Of a stretch of DNA of 64,000 nucleotides, positions 32,449 through 44,217 are shown one piece after another. Position numbers and translations under genes: made by a program. The stretch is from NCBI GenBank assembly GCA_040219935.1, contig JAVJUA010000001.1, forward strand, positions 9,578-73,577, in the 5' to 3' direction. The notes under the pieces are model-generated. The model made no database searches. It had not been told where the DNA came from and saw only the letters and a list, made by a program, of their open reading frames with translations. The first letter of the stretch is position 1. Every line of letters starts with the position of its first letter. This DNA is from UBA7803 sp040219935. Its GTDB lineage: Bacteria > Pseudomonadota > Gammaproteobacteria > Pseudomonadales > Azotimanducaceae.

Positions 32449-32467
32449 CCGGCGCTGCCCGCGCCGG
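32449..32467. terminator. Bidirectional stem-loop between pnp and the convergent lipoprotein gene
   Basis: CCGGCGC (32449-32455) pairs perfectly with GCGCCGG (32461-32467) around TGCCC. It fills the 24-nt gap between two convergent stop codons. No T-run on either strand, so termination strength is uncertain. Confidence 0.5.
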
Positions 32468-32471
32468 CTGC

Positions 32472-33866
32472 CTAGTCGGCCGGCGCGAAGTAGCGCATCA
32501 GCAGGTCCGGGTCATCGAAGTGCCGGCGGCCGACAAAGGCGATGGCATGATGACCCCGCTGGCGCATGGCGCCGGCGCTGGGTACGCCCATGGGCCAGAA
32601 CAGCCAGCGTTCCCGGCGCGACGTGCCGGGAACCAGCCCATCTTCCGCGAACAGGCTGTGGCGCCCGCCGCCGGGTAGCGGCAGCGACCGTAGCGTGTCG
32701 TAGTGCCTGAACTCGTAGCGCCCGTCAGCGCCGGCATCATCTCCGATCGGCATCACCCTTTGCAGATAGTGGCTGCCTGCCGCCACCCGAATCACCACGC
32801 CGCGAGCCTGCGCGCTCACCTGCTGCGGCACCATGATGGGCTCCTCGCGGCCGACCTTGCGGCGCAGCAGGCGCACGCGTGACGTCGGAAACACCTGGTG
32901 ATAGCAGCCGCAGTTGTGCATGGCGTCGTAGATCAGGGGCGCCCCGCCGTCATCCAGCGTCACCCGCCACGTGATGCCGTCCAGGTGCCCGCCGAGCAGG
33001 TCCAGGGGGCCGGTGCTGGGCCGGGCCGGAAACCAGATCACGTAGTTGAGCTGCCGCAGCGACTGTCCATACCAGTGGGCGCGGCTTTCGTACACGTAGA
33101 CGCTGGGGGCGCCGGAGACGTGGCTGCGGTCGCGGCCACTGAGGGCCACGGTGCCCGGCCGGTCGGCGGCGCTGGCGACGTCGATTTCCCAGACCGGCGC
33201 GTGCGCATGCCAGAGGTCGGCTCCGTCCGCGGGCGGGGGCGATGGCCCGAAGCGGCGGAGCTGGCCCGCTACGGCCAGCTCCGCCAGCGGCGTCGCGAAG
33301 GTGTCGGCCGTGTCCCGATGCAGCGACCGTACCCCGGCCAGAAATGGCACCGACGTCAGCGGGTACAGCCCGGCGATGCGGGCGGCCGTGCGGTAGGCAT
33401 CCGGTACCTGTGCATCGCGCAGCCGGTCCGGCAGCCGGGCGTCGGTGAGGTCGTGGGCGCGCAGGGTCCGAGCGCAGTCGTCGGCCCGCGCGGGCCAGTC
33501 CGGCCCCTGCAGGGCGCTCGGCAGGTTGGCCAGCTCGAGCGCGCGAGCCTCCCGGTCCAGGGCTCGCAGGGCGTCTATCCGGGGGCCGATGCCGGTGGGT
33601 GTCGTGGCGGCCAGGTAGCGGTCGATGCGCAGGTAGGGAAAGCCGGGAATGCGCGCGTACTGGGCGTCCGCTACCCCGGCGCGGTCTATGGCGGCGTCCA
33701 TGCGTTGCAGGAGCCGCGCGCACTCGCCTACCTGATCACTCCGCGCCAGATGATCCCGGAAGGGCGCGGCCGGACCCGACAAGGCTGCGCAGCCAGCCAG
33801 CAGCAGGCTGGCCACCAGCAGCCATGCTGCCGGATGGCTGCGGATGCAGCCGGCGCGGCAACTCAG
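32472..33866 (-). CDS. Putative lipoprotein of unknown function
   Basis: About 464 residues with a convincing lipoprotein signal: basic start, hydrophobic AAWLLVASLLLAGC and lipobox cysteine (Cys26 in the numbering used). I do not recognise the family. The C-terminal half is the more ordered, with a compact H317-N-C-G-C-Y-H323 cluster that could bind a metal, then RVAAGSHYLQRVMPIGDDAG and a closing HHAIAFVGRRHFDDPDLLMR. No ATG, GTG or TTG gives a full signal peptide. The best start is a CTG at 33866 whose CTGA overlaps the stop of the small gene before it; a GTG at 33815 would leave only eight residues before the lipobox. Likely anchored in the outer membrane facing the periplasm. Confidence 0.68.
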   Translation of the reverse strand: MSCRAGCIRSHPAAWLLVASLLLAGCAALSGPAAPFRDHLARSDQVGECARLLQRMDAAIDRAGVADAQYARIPGFPYLRIDRYLAATTPTGIGPRIDALRALDREARALELANLPSALQGPDWPARADDCARTLRAHDLTDARLPDRLRDAQVPDAYRTAARIAGLYPLTSVPFLAGVRSLHRDTADTFATPLAELAVAGQLRRFGPSPPPADGADLWHAHAPVWEIDVASAADRPGTVALSGRDRSHVSGAPSVYVYESRAHWYGQSLRQLNYVIWFPARPSTGPLDLLGGHLDGITWRVTLDDGGAPLIYDAMHNCGCYHQVFPTSRVRLLRRKVGREEPIMVPQQVSAQARGVVIRVAAGSHYLQRVMPIGDDAGADGRYEFRHYDTLRSLPLPGGGRHSLFAEDGLVPGTSRRERWLFWPMGVPSAGAMRQRGHHAIAFVGRRHFDDPDLLMRYFAPAD

Positions 33867-34045
33867 GCGATGGACGGTGGGGGCAGGTCGGGCTGGTGCC
33901 GCAGGCGTTCCAGGGCGTTGTGAAGCGCCCGATAGAACGCGCCGGGCGGTGCCGGCTCGTGCTCGGCAGCGCTGTCCAGGTCGTCCTGGTCGCTCGTCGG
34001 GCCGGTGGCGTAGTCGCTGCGGAACGGGAAGGGCTGATCGTCCAT
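33863..34045 (-). CDS. Small hypothetical protein (60 aa)
   Basis: A 60-residue acidic, proline-rich reading frame: MDDQPFPFRSDYATG, then an Asp/Glu-rich middle and an amphipathic LHNALERLRHQP helix. It has a GAGGAG Shine-Dalgarno about 10 nt before its ATG and overlaps the following lipoprotein frame by 4 nt, which argues for a real gene in a two-gene unit. No signal peptide, membrane segment or known domain. The function is unknown. Confidence 0.5.
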   Translation of the reverse strand: MDDQPFPFRSDYATGPTSDQDDLDSAAEHEPAPPGAFYRALHNALERLRHQPDLPPPSIA

Positions 34046-34143
34046 GATGCCGTTTCTCCTCGTGAACTTGACCGTTGCTCGATCGTAGCCAACGCGGGTC
34101 CGGCGTCCGTGATGGAGTTCGCCGTTTGCAGCCTTCGGTCACG

Positions 34144-36087
<1,944 letters not shown>

Positions 36088-36101
36088 GTTTCTGCTCCCT
36101 A

Positions 36102-36117
36102 AGTGCCCCGTGGCACT
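36102..36117. promoter_or_regulatory. Palindrome between pgi and acs
   Basis: AGTGCC (36102-36107) and GGCACT (36112-36117) form a perfect 6-bp dyad with a 4-nt centre, touching the pgi stop codon and lying 15-30 nt upstream of the acs start. It could be a weak transcript-end hairpin for pgi or an operator for acs; no known operator is matched. Confidence 0.4.
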
Positions 36118-37720
36118 AATGCGGCGGTCGACGCAGGCGGCCCACCAGCCGGCGCGTAGCGGCATCCTGGGTGGCGGCGGGCGCCCCACCGAGCTGATCG
36201 AAGATGGGCAGGGCCAGTCGCTTGCCGAGCTCCACGCCCCACTGATCGAACGAGTTTATGTTCCAGATGACGCCCTGGCAAAACACCCGGTGCTCGTGCA
36301 GGGCCAACAAGGCCCCCAACGAATGCGGATCGAGCCGGTCGAGCAGGAGCGTGTTCGATCCGTGCTCGCCGGCGACGGCCCTGTGCGGGTCGTCGTTCGC
36401 CTGACCTGCCATCAGCGCCTGACTCTGGGCAATGCCGTTGGCCAGCAGCCAGCGGTGGTGGTCCGGCAGCTCGTGATCAGCGTCGGCCACCAGCACGAAG
36501 TCTGCCGAAACCGCTCGCGTGCCCTGGTGCAGAAGCTGGTGGAACGCGTGCTGGCCGTTGGTACCTTCGCCGCCCCAGACCACGGGCATGGTGTGCACGC
36601 CCACGGGCCTGCCGTCGCGCTGCACGCTCTTGCCGTTGCTCTCCATCTCGAGCTGCTGAAGGTAGTCGGGAAGCCGGCGCAGCCGGTGGGCGTAGGGCAG
36701 CACGGCGTGGCAGCCCGCGCCCAGGAAGTTGCTGTTCCAGATGTCCAGGAGAGCGCACAGGGCCGGCGCGTTGTCGGCAAGCGGCGACTCCAGAAAGTGG
36801 CGATCCATGGCGCGCGCGCCGTCCAGCAGCCTCGAGAATGCTTCGGGGCCGCAGCCGACGGCCACCGGCAGCCCCACCGCAGACCACAGCGAGTAGCGGC
36901 CGCCGACCCAGTCCCACATGGGGAACACCCGGGTGGGAGATATGCCGAACTCGGCAGCGGCGCCGACGTTGGCGGTGACCGCCATGAAGTGGTGCTCGAC
37001 GGCGCCGGCAGACCCGGTGCGCTCCAGAAACCAGCTGCGGCTGCTGCGGGCGTTGACCTGCGTCTCCAGGGTCGAGAACGACTTCGAGACCACGAGGAAC
37101 AGCGTCGTCTCGGGGTCGACCTGGGCCAGGACCGAAGCGAGGGCGTCGCCGTCGACGTTGGCGACGAAGTGGCAGCGCGGCGCGCCCGGGGTCGGACCGA
37201 TGGCCTCGCTCACCAGCTCCGGACCGAGATGGGAGCCGCCGATGCCGATGTGCACCAGGTCGCGAATGGCTTTGCCGCTGTGGCCGCGCAGGCTGCCATC
37301 GCGCACCGATCTCGCCAGGTCGAGCACGCGCCGGCGGGTCTCCAGCACCGCCGGCTCGATGGCCTGCCCGCCGGCATCCACGATGCCGGCGAAATCACCC
37401 GGCTGCCCGCGCAGAGCCATGTGCAGCGCCGGGCGCCGCTCCGTGCCGTTGACCTCGGCGCCGGCGAACAGGGCCTGAATCGCAGCCTGGAGGTTTTGCT
37501 GGGCCGCCAACGCCAGTAGGGCGTCGAGAACGGCGGCGTCCAGGCGTTGACGGCTGCCGTCCAGGGTGATGCCGGGCGCAGGCACCCACAGCCGGCGGTT
37601 TCGGGCGTCGTCGTCCAGCAGGCGGGCGATGGATCGGGACCCCGCCTCGGCGGCCAGCCGGGTGAGCGTCTGCCAGGCAGGCTGCTGCTCGGGCGCTGTG
37701 GCGGCGTAGAGGTCCGTCAC
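36116..37720 (-). CDS. pgi: Glucose-6-phosphate isomerase
   Basis: A 534-residue Pgi with the two family signatures: one around VGGRYSLWSAVGLPVAV, and GVIWNINSFDQWGVELGKRL near the C-terminus. IGIGGSHLGPELV and VVSKSFSTLET bind the sugar phosphate. It interconverts glucose-6-P and fructose-6-P. The start is taken as the GTG at 37720, 5 nt after the stop of the upstream kinase; the frame is open further upstream only because it shadows that kinase. It is about 15 residues shorter than E. coli Pgi, mainly at the N-terminus. Confidence 0.94.
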   Translation of the reverse strand: MTDLYAATAPEQQPAWQTLTRLAAEAGSRSIARLLDDDARNRRLWVPAPGITLDGSRQRLDAAVLDALLALAAQQNLQAAIQALFAGAEVNGTERRPALHMALRGQPGDFAGIVDAGGQAIEPAVLETRRRVLDLARSVRDGSLRGHSGKAIRDLVHIGIGGSHLGPELVSEAIGPTPGAPRCHFVANVDGDALASVLAQVDPETTLFLVVSKSFSTLETQVNARSSRSWFLERTGSAGAVEHHFMAVTANVGAAAEFGISPTRVFPMWDWVGGRYSLWSAVGLPVAVGCGPEAFSRLLDGARAMDRHFLESPLADNAPALCALLDIWNSNFLGAGCHAVLPYAHRLRRLPDYLQQLEMESNGKSVQRDGRPVGVHTMPVVWGGEGTNGQHAFHQLLHQGTRAVSADFVLVADADHELPDHHRWLLANGIAQSQALMAGQANDDPHRAVAGEHGSNTLLLDRLDPHSLGALLALHEHRVFCQGVIWNINSFDQWGVELGKRLALPIFDQLGGAPAATQDAATRRLVGRLRRPPH

Positions 37721-37725
37721 GATGC

Positions 37726-38424
37726 TCAGAGCAGGGCGGGATTCGGGTTGAAGTACTGCCGCAGGCCGTCCATGTTCCGGAGCTGGGTCAGCAACGCGGT
37801 GAAGTGGGCCTCGTTTCCGGCAAAGTCGATCTCGGAGGCGTTCACCACCAGCAGCGGCGCTGCCGTGTAGTAGTGAAAGAATTCGGTGTAGGCCTGGTTC
37901 AGGGTCTCCAGGTAGTCCCGCTCGATGTCGCTTTCGTAGGCGATGGCGCGCTGCCGAATCCGCTGCTGCAGCACCGACACCGGCGCCTGCAGATAGATCA
38001 CCAGGTCGGGCGTCGGCGTTTCGATGTCGAGGGTGTCGTAGATCTGCCGGTACAGGGCGTACTCGTTCTGGTCGAGGGTCAGCCGCGCGAACAGATCGTC
38101 CTTTTCCATCAGGAAGTCGCACACCAGGCTCGGGCCCACCAGGTCGTTGTGCGGCAGCTCGGCCATCTGCCGGGCGCGATGCAGCAGAAAGTAGAGCTGG
38201 GTGGGCAGAGCGTGGCGCCGACCTTCGCGGTAGAAGCGATCGAGAAACGGGTTCTCGATCGACGGCTCGAGCAGGACGGGATACTCGAAGTGCTCGGCAA
38301 GGCGCCGAGCCAGGGTGGTCTTGCCGACCCCGATCGGGCCTTCCACCGCGACGAAGCGCGGTGCCGGCCGCTCGCGGGTCCGGTCTGCCGGTGCGCTGAT
38401 CTGGGCTTGCGTATTCACGGCCAT
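37726..38424 (-). CDS. Deoxynucleoside kinase family protein
   Basis: A 232-residue dNK-family kinase with Walker A GPIGVGKT (29-36), EPSIENPFLDRFYREG, the LVCDFLMEKDDLFA region and the lid block around RAIAYESDIERDYL. Such enzymes phosphorylate deoxyadenosine, deoxyguanosine or other deoxynucleosides for salvage. In many gammaproteobacteria this gene follows folK and precedes panB; here both are missing and it lies between pcnB and pgi. The specific substrate cannot be assigned. Confidence 0.85.
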   Translation of the reverse strand: MAVNTQAQISAPADRTRERPAPRFVAVEGPIGVGKTTLARRLAEHFEYPVLLEPSIENPFLDRFYREGRRHALPTQLYFLLHRARQMAELPHNDLVGPSLVCDFLMEKDDLFARLTLDQNEYALYRQIYDTLDIETPTPDLVIYLQAPVSVLQQRIRQRAIAYESDIERDYLETLNQAYTEFFHYYTAAPLLVVNASEIDFAGNEAHFTALLTQLRNMDGLRQYFNPNPALL

Positions 38425-38470
38425 CCGGCGACTGCTGTGCGGCTCATCATGGACCGGCGCGATCGGGCGT

Positions 38471-39753
38471 TCAACCTTCCGGGGTGGGCTTGCGGCGCCT
38501 CCGGCGGCGTCTGCGCTTGGTCGGCGGCGCGTCGGCGGGCTGGGCGCGCAGCTCGTCGATCATGGCCTGCTGGCCGGCGGCATCGCGCTCCTGGTAGCTG
38601 GTCCACCAGTCGGCTGCCTCACGCAGCGGCTCGCCGGCGTCGGCCCGCAGCAGCAGGAAGTCGTAGCCGGCCCGGAACCGTTCGTGACCGGCGGTCATGC
38701 CCACCGAGCGTGGACGCGGCGCTTCCAGCCGCGGCTGCAGCATCCAGACGTCGCGGACGAACTGGGAGAACCGGCGCGGCAGCGCGATGATCTGCTGCTG
38801 CTCGCCGAGCGTCTCGGCCGCTGCCCGGGCCCGGGCCTCCGCCGGCTTGTGGGTGGCTGCGAGCGCATCCACCCGCGCCGCGTAGTCGCGCCACATCAGT
38901 ACGGCCAGCAGGAACCCGGGGGTCACCGGCTTGTCGTCGGCGAGGCGCTGGTCCGTGTTCTGCATGGCCAGGCGCACCAGCGCATCGTCCGGCGGCGCGC
39001 TCGGGAACAGCGCCCAGCGCAGGCGCGTGCCCGAGAGGTACTCCCAGCCGGCCAGAGAGTGCCCGCAGACGAACAGCTTGCAGACCTCGTCGAACAGTCG
39101 GGCAGGGGGGATCTCGCGCAGGTGCTCGGCCATTCCGGGAATGGCGCGCTCGATGGCGGGGTCCAGATGAAACCCCAGCTTGGCGACGAAGCGCACCGCC
39201 CGCAGGACGCGCACCGGATCTTCCCACAACCTCGCCTCGGCATCGCCGATGAAGCGCAGGCGGCCGTGCTCGAGATCGTCCAGGCCGCCGACGAAGTCGA
39301 TGATGACGTCGTCCTCGGGATCGTAGTACAGGGCGTTGACGGTGAAGTCGCGTCGGAACGCATCCTCGTCGAGGGTGCCCCAGACGTTGTCTCGCAGGAT
39401 CAGGCCGGACTGGGCCAGCGTGCGCTCGTCCTCGTCCTCCACCAGGCCCTTGCGAAAGGTGGAAACCTCGATGATGTGCCGCCCGTAACGCACGTGGGCG
39501 ATCCGAAACCGCCTCCCCACCAGGCGGCAGCGTCGGAATACGCGCTTGACCTCCTCCGGGGTGGCGCTGGTGGCCACGTCGAAGTCCTTGGGATGCATGC
39601 CGAGCAGCAGATCGCGCACGCAGCCACCCACCAGAAAGGCTTCGTAGCCGGCGTCGTTGAGCTGCCGGACGACGTCGAGGGCGTCGCTGTCGACCCGGTC
39701 GCGGCGCAGGCCGTGCGCGGCTGCCGGATAACGACGCCCCTCCACGGCCGCGC

Positions 39754-39757
<4 letters not shown>
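38471..39757 (-). CDS. pcnB: Poly(A) polymerase PcnB
   Basis: A 428-residue class-II nucleotidyltransferase. It has the active-site GG-RD motif VGGCVRDLLLG (43-53), the catalytic pair DFD (58-60), the RRDFTVNALYYDP segment and EDPVRVLRAVRFVAKLGF. The arginine-rich tail (KRRRRRRRRKPTPEG) is typical of proteobacterial poly(A) polymerases. It adds 3' poly(A) tails that promote RNA decay by PNPase and RNase II. The TTG start at 39757 overlaps the stop of the regulator upstream as TTGA, so the two are probably coupled. Confidence 0.94.
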
Positions 39758-41121
<1,364 letters not shown>

Positions 41122-41154
41122 GGCCGAGCATGGTAACAAAGGCGTCATGCATAC

Positions 41155-42066
41155 TCACGAAGCCTGGGAGCCTTGGGCGGTGGTTTCTACCACCGCGTCT
41201 GTCCATGGCAGGGCGGCCGGCGGCCAGGCGGCGACGGCGGCCGCGAGCAGGGACGGGCAGTCCTGGGAGGCGGCGTCGGCAGGCAGCGCCACCCCCAGCA
41301 CCGCCAGCACCCGGGCCAGGTTGGCTGCGGGCCGGCGGTCGTCCAGGGCGGGGGCGTGGTTCTGCTTCGACAGCTTCCGGCCGGCACGGTCGCGCAGCAG
41401 CGGCAGATGCCCATAGGCCGGTTCAAACAGCCCGAGCAGTCGCATCAGCCAGATCTGCTGCGGTGTGTTGTCCAGCAGGTCGCGGCCGCGCACCACCCGG
41501 ACGATGTCCTCGGCGCCGTCGTCGACGGCGGTGGCGAGCTGGTAGGCGGGAATGCCGTCCCGGCGCCAGACCACGAAGTCACCGACGTCGTCCATGAGCG
41601 AGGCGCTGCGCTTGCCGACAAAGGCGTCTTCGAAGGCGATCGCTTCCTGCGTTACCTGCAGCCGCACGGCGCGGCCCGGGGCGGGCTGGCGCTGGTCGCG
41701 GCAGGTTCCCGGATAGCGGCGCTGGCCCGCCAGCATGCGGCGCGTGCAGCGGCAGTAGAAGACGCGGCCGTCGGCTATGAGCTGCTCCAGGGCTGCCCGG
41801 TAGCGGTCCACGCGCCCGCTCTGGCGCGCCACCGGGCCATCCCAGTGCAGGCCGTGTCGTTCGAGGGAGCGCATGATGCGGTCTTCGGCGCCGGGCTGGT
41901 TGCGCGGCGCATCCAGGTCATCGAAGCGCAGTTGCCAGGCGAGGTCGAGGCTGCGGGCGTCCACGTAGCTGGCGACCGCGGCCAGCAGCGACCCCAGGTG
42001 CAGAGGCCCGGTGGGCGACGGCGCGAACCGGCCGCCGGGCCGGACGCCGTGCCGATCCTCCGTCAC
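41155..42066 (-). CDS. gluQ: Glutamyl-Q tRNA(Asp) synthetase
   Basis: A 303-residue truncated GluRS paralogue without an anticodon-binding domain. It has the HIGH-like HLGS (23-26) in FAPSPTGPLHLGSL, zinc ligands in FYCRCTRRM...CRD and a KMSKS-like KLSKQN. It attaches glutamate to queuosine in tRNA-Asp. The GTG at 42066 overlaps the dksA stop as GTGA. The dksA-gluQ pair is a classical operon in gammaproteobacteria. Confidence 0.94.
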   Translation of the reverse strand: MTEDRHGVRPGGRFAPSPTGPLHLGSLLAAVASYVDARSLDLAWQLRFDDLDAPRNQPGAEDRIMRSLERHGLHWDGPVARQSGRVDRYRAALEQLIADGRVFYCRCTRRMLAGQRRYPGTCRDQRQPAPGRAVRLQVTQEAIAFEDAFVGKRSASLMDDVGDFVVWRRDGIPAYQLATAVDDGAEDIVRVVRGRDLLDNTPQQIWLMRLLGLFEPAYGHLPLLRDRAGRKLSKQNHAPALDDRRPAANLARVLAVLGVALPADAASQDCPSLLAAAVAAWPPAALPWTDAVVETTAQGSQAS

Positions 42067-42896
42067 CCGTGGAGCTGCCGCTCCTTGATCTCGTCGAGTG
42101 CCTTGCAATCCACACATTGGGTTGCCGTGGGCCGCGCTTCCAGGCGCCGCAGCCCGATCTCCACCCCGCAGGTATCGCAGTAGCCGAAGTCGTGCTGGTC
42201 GAGCCGGTCGATGGTCTGATCGATCTTCTTGATCAGCTTGCGCTCGCGATCCCGGGTTCGCAGCTCGATGCTGAACTCTTCTTCCTGGGTAGCGCGATCG
42301 GCCGGGTCCGGGAAGTTTGCAGCCTCGTCGCGCATGTGGTGCACGGTGCGGTCTACCTCCTCCATCAGCTCGCGACGCCACTTCAGCAGGATGGCCTTGA
42401 AGTGTGCGAGCTGCTCCTCGCTCATGTACTTTTCGTTCTTCTTCGGTTCGTAGGGTGTGAAGTTCTTGAACGGTGAGTCGACGGTCGAACGGGTCGCGGG
42501 CTTCACCGGCGCGGTCTTGGCCGCGGATTTCGGATTCTTATCCATACGTGACTGCGAGGAACCTCTGGACTGCTTGGCAGGGGATTGCTTCTTCGGAGGC
42601 CGTTTGGCCGCCTTGGCTTTCGATTTCGGCTGTGCCGGGGTCTTGGCCTTCGCCTTGGCCTTCGTCTTGGCCTTGGCGGCCGGGCTGGTCTTGCTGGTGG
42701 TCGCTGCCTTCGCCTTCGGCTTGGCTTTCGCCTTCGGCGCTGCCTTTGCCTTGCTCTTGGCGGCCGCCTGCTTCGCCTTGGTGGGCGAGCTGCCGGACGC
42801 CTTGCGTTTGGCGGTGGGCTTCTTGCTCGCGGCGGCCTTGGTCCTGGCGGCTGCCTTGGATCCGGCTGGGGATTTCTTGGTGGTTGGTGGGGCCAT
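42063..42896 (-). CDS. dksA: RNA polymerase-binding factor DksA with long Lys/Ala-rich N-terminal tail
   Basis: A 277-residue protein. Residues 145-277 are a canonical DksA: coiled coil, tip motif DPADR (197-201) in DEAANFPDPADRATQEEEFS, and a C4 zinc finger (Cys240, 243, 261, 264). DksA enters the RNA polymerase secondary channel and, with ppGpp, mediates the stringent response. The first ~117 residues are a repetitive Lys/Ala/Pro/Ser tail resembling histone H1 or AlgP tails. An internal ATG at 42545 (Met118) would give a normal-sized 160-residue form, but without a good Shine-Dalgarno. It is divergent from the aminotransferase gene. Confidence 0.95.
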   Translation of the reverse strand: MAPPTTKKSPAGSKAAARTKAAASKKPTAKRKASGSSPTKAKQAAAKSKAKAAPKAKAKPKAKAATTSKTSPAAKAKTKAKAKAKTPAQPKSKAKAAKRPPKKQSPAKQSRGSSQSRMDKNPKSAAKTAPVKPATRSTVDSPFKNFTPYEPKKNEKYMSEEQLAHFKAILLKWRRELMEEVDRTVHHMRDEAANFPDPADRATQEEEFSIELRTRDRERKLIKKIDQTIDRLDQHDFGYCDTCGVEIGLRRLEARPTATQCVDCKALDEIKERQLHG

Positions 42897-43032
42897 GATT
42901 TGTCCCTGGTTCCTTACCTTGCTGGTCTCGCTGAAGCAGGTCGCGCGCCGGGAAATCGAAGGGCGCGTAAGCTACCAGAACGGTTGCGCGTTGACCATAT
43001 AATCCCAGCGGGTTTTTTCGAGGGCCAAGCAT

Positions 43033-44217
43033 ATGCCGGCACAGCGCCTGGCGCACATCTCACCGTTCCGGGTGGTGGAGCTTCTGGAGCGGGCCAAGGC
43101 GCTGGAGGCCGACGGGCATCGCGTCGTGCATCTGGAGGTGGGCGAGCCCGACTTCCCGACGGCGGCGCCGATCGTGGCGGCGGCGCATCGGGCGCTGGAC
43201 CAGGGTGAGACCCGCTACACCCAGGCGCTCGGCATCCCGGCGCTGCGGCGGCGCATCTCCCGATACTATGCTGACAGCGTGGGTGTCGACATCGCGCCGG
43301 AGCGCATTGTCGTCACCACCGGCGCGAGCGGCGGCCTGCTGCTGCTGGCCGCATTGCTGCTCGACCCTGGCGATGAGTTGCTGCTGACCGACCCCGGGTA
43401 TCCCTGCAACGAGGTGTTCGTGCGGCTGGTCAACGCGGTGCCGGTGACGCTGCCGCTGGACCCGGCTGCGGGGTTCGCGCTCTCGGCGCAGCAGGTAGCG
43501 GCGGCCTGGGGCGACCGCACGCGCGGCCTGCTGGTCGCCTCGCCGGCCAATCCCACGGGGGTCATGGTGCCGGCCTCCGCGCTGGCGGCGCTTGCCGAGC
43601 TGGTGCGGGCCCGCGGCGGGTTTCTGGTGCTCGACGAGATTTACCAGGGTCTGACCTTCCACGATCGTGGCGACCCGGAGACCGGCTACCCGAGCGGCCT
43701 CGGCATCGTCGATGACCAGTTCGTGCTGAACAGCTTCTCGAAGTACTTCGGCATGACCGGCTGGCGGCTCGGCTGGATGGTGGTTCCCGGCTGGTCCGTA
43801 GAGCCGATCTCACGGCTGGCGCAGAACCTGTTCATCTCGCCTCCGAGCGTGTCTCAGCATGCGGCGCTGGCCGCCTTCGAGGCGCCGGCCATGGCGATTC
43901 ACGAGCAGCGCCGGGCTGCCTTCGCGGCGCGTCGAGACCGGCTGGCCGCCGGGCTCGAAGGGCTTGGCTTCAGCATTCCGCGGGTGCCGGATGGCGCGTT
44001 CTATCTGTACGTGGACATCGCCTGGACCGGGCTCGAGGCCACGGCGTTCTGCTGGCGCCTGCTCGAGGAGTACCAGGTGGCGACCACGCCGGGCACCGAC
44101 TTCGGCACCCACGATGCCGAGCGCTACGTACGCTTCGCCTACACCACCGGCGATGACGACATCGACCTGGCCCTGGCGCGGCTGCAGCGGGCGCTGGCCG
44201 ACTGGGGGCTGCATTGA
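43033..44217 (+). CDS. Pyridoxal-phosphate-dependent aminotransferase, class I/II
   Basis: A 394-residue fold-type-I aminotransferase: GEPDFPTAAPIVAAA, TRYTQALGIPALR, ASPANPTGVM, LDEIYQGL and the PLP lysine 237 in SFSKYFGMTGWRLGW. It resembles aspartate/aromatic-type aminotransferases encoded next to dksA and sfsA in Pseudomonas; the amino-group donor and acceptor are not determined. The upstream 136 nt has a TATAAT (42998-43003) that may serve it, without a clear -35. It overlaps sfsA by 4 nt (TTGA). Confidence 0.88.
   Translation: MPAQRLAHISPFRVVELLERAKALEADGHRVVHLEVGEPDFPTAAPIVAAAHRALDQGETRYTQALGIPALRRRISRYYADSVGVDIAPERIVVTTGASGGLLLLAALLLDPGDELLLTDPGYPCNEVFVRLVNAVPVTLPLDPAAGFALSAQQVAAAWGDRTRGLLVASPANPTGVMVPASALAALAELVRARGGFLVLDEIYQGLTFHDRGDPETGYPSGLGIVDDQFVLNSFSKYFGMTGWRLGWMVVPGWSVEPISRLAQNLFISPPSVSQHAALAAFEAPAMAIHEQRRAAFAARRDRLAAGLEGLGFSIPRVPDGAFYLYVDIAWTGLEATAFCWRLLEEYQVATTPGTDFGTHDAERYVRFAYTTGDDDIDLALARLQRALADWGLH

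Noticed and set aside
42991..43003. TTGACC as a -35 for the aminotransferase
   Set aside because: It lies 1 nt from the TATAAT, an impossible spacing.
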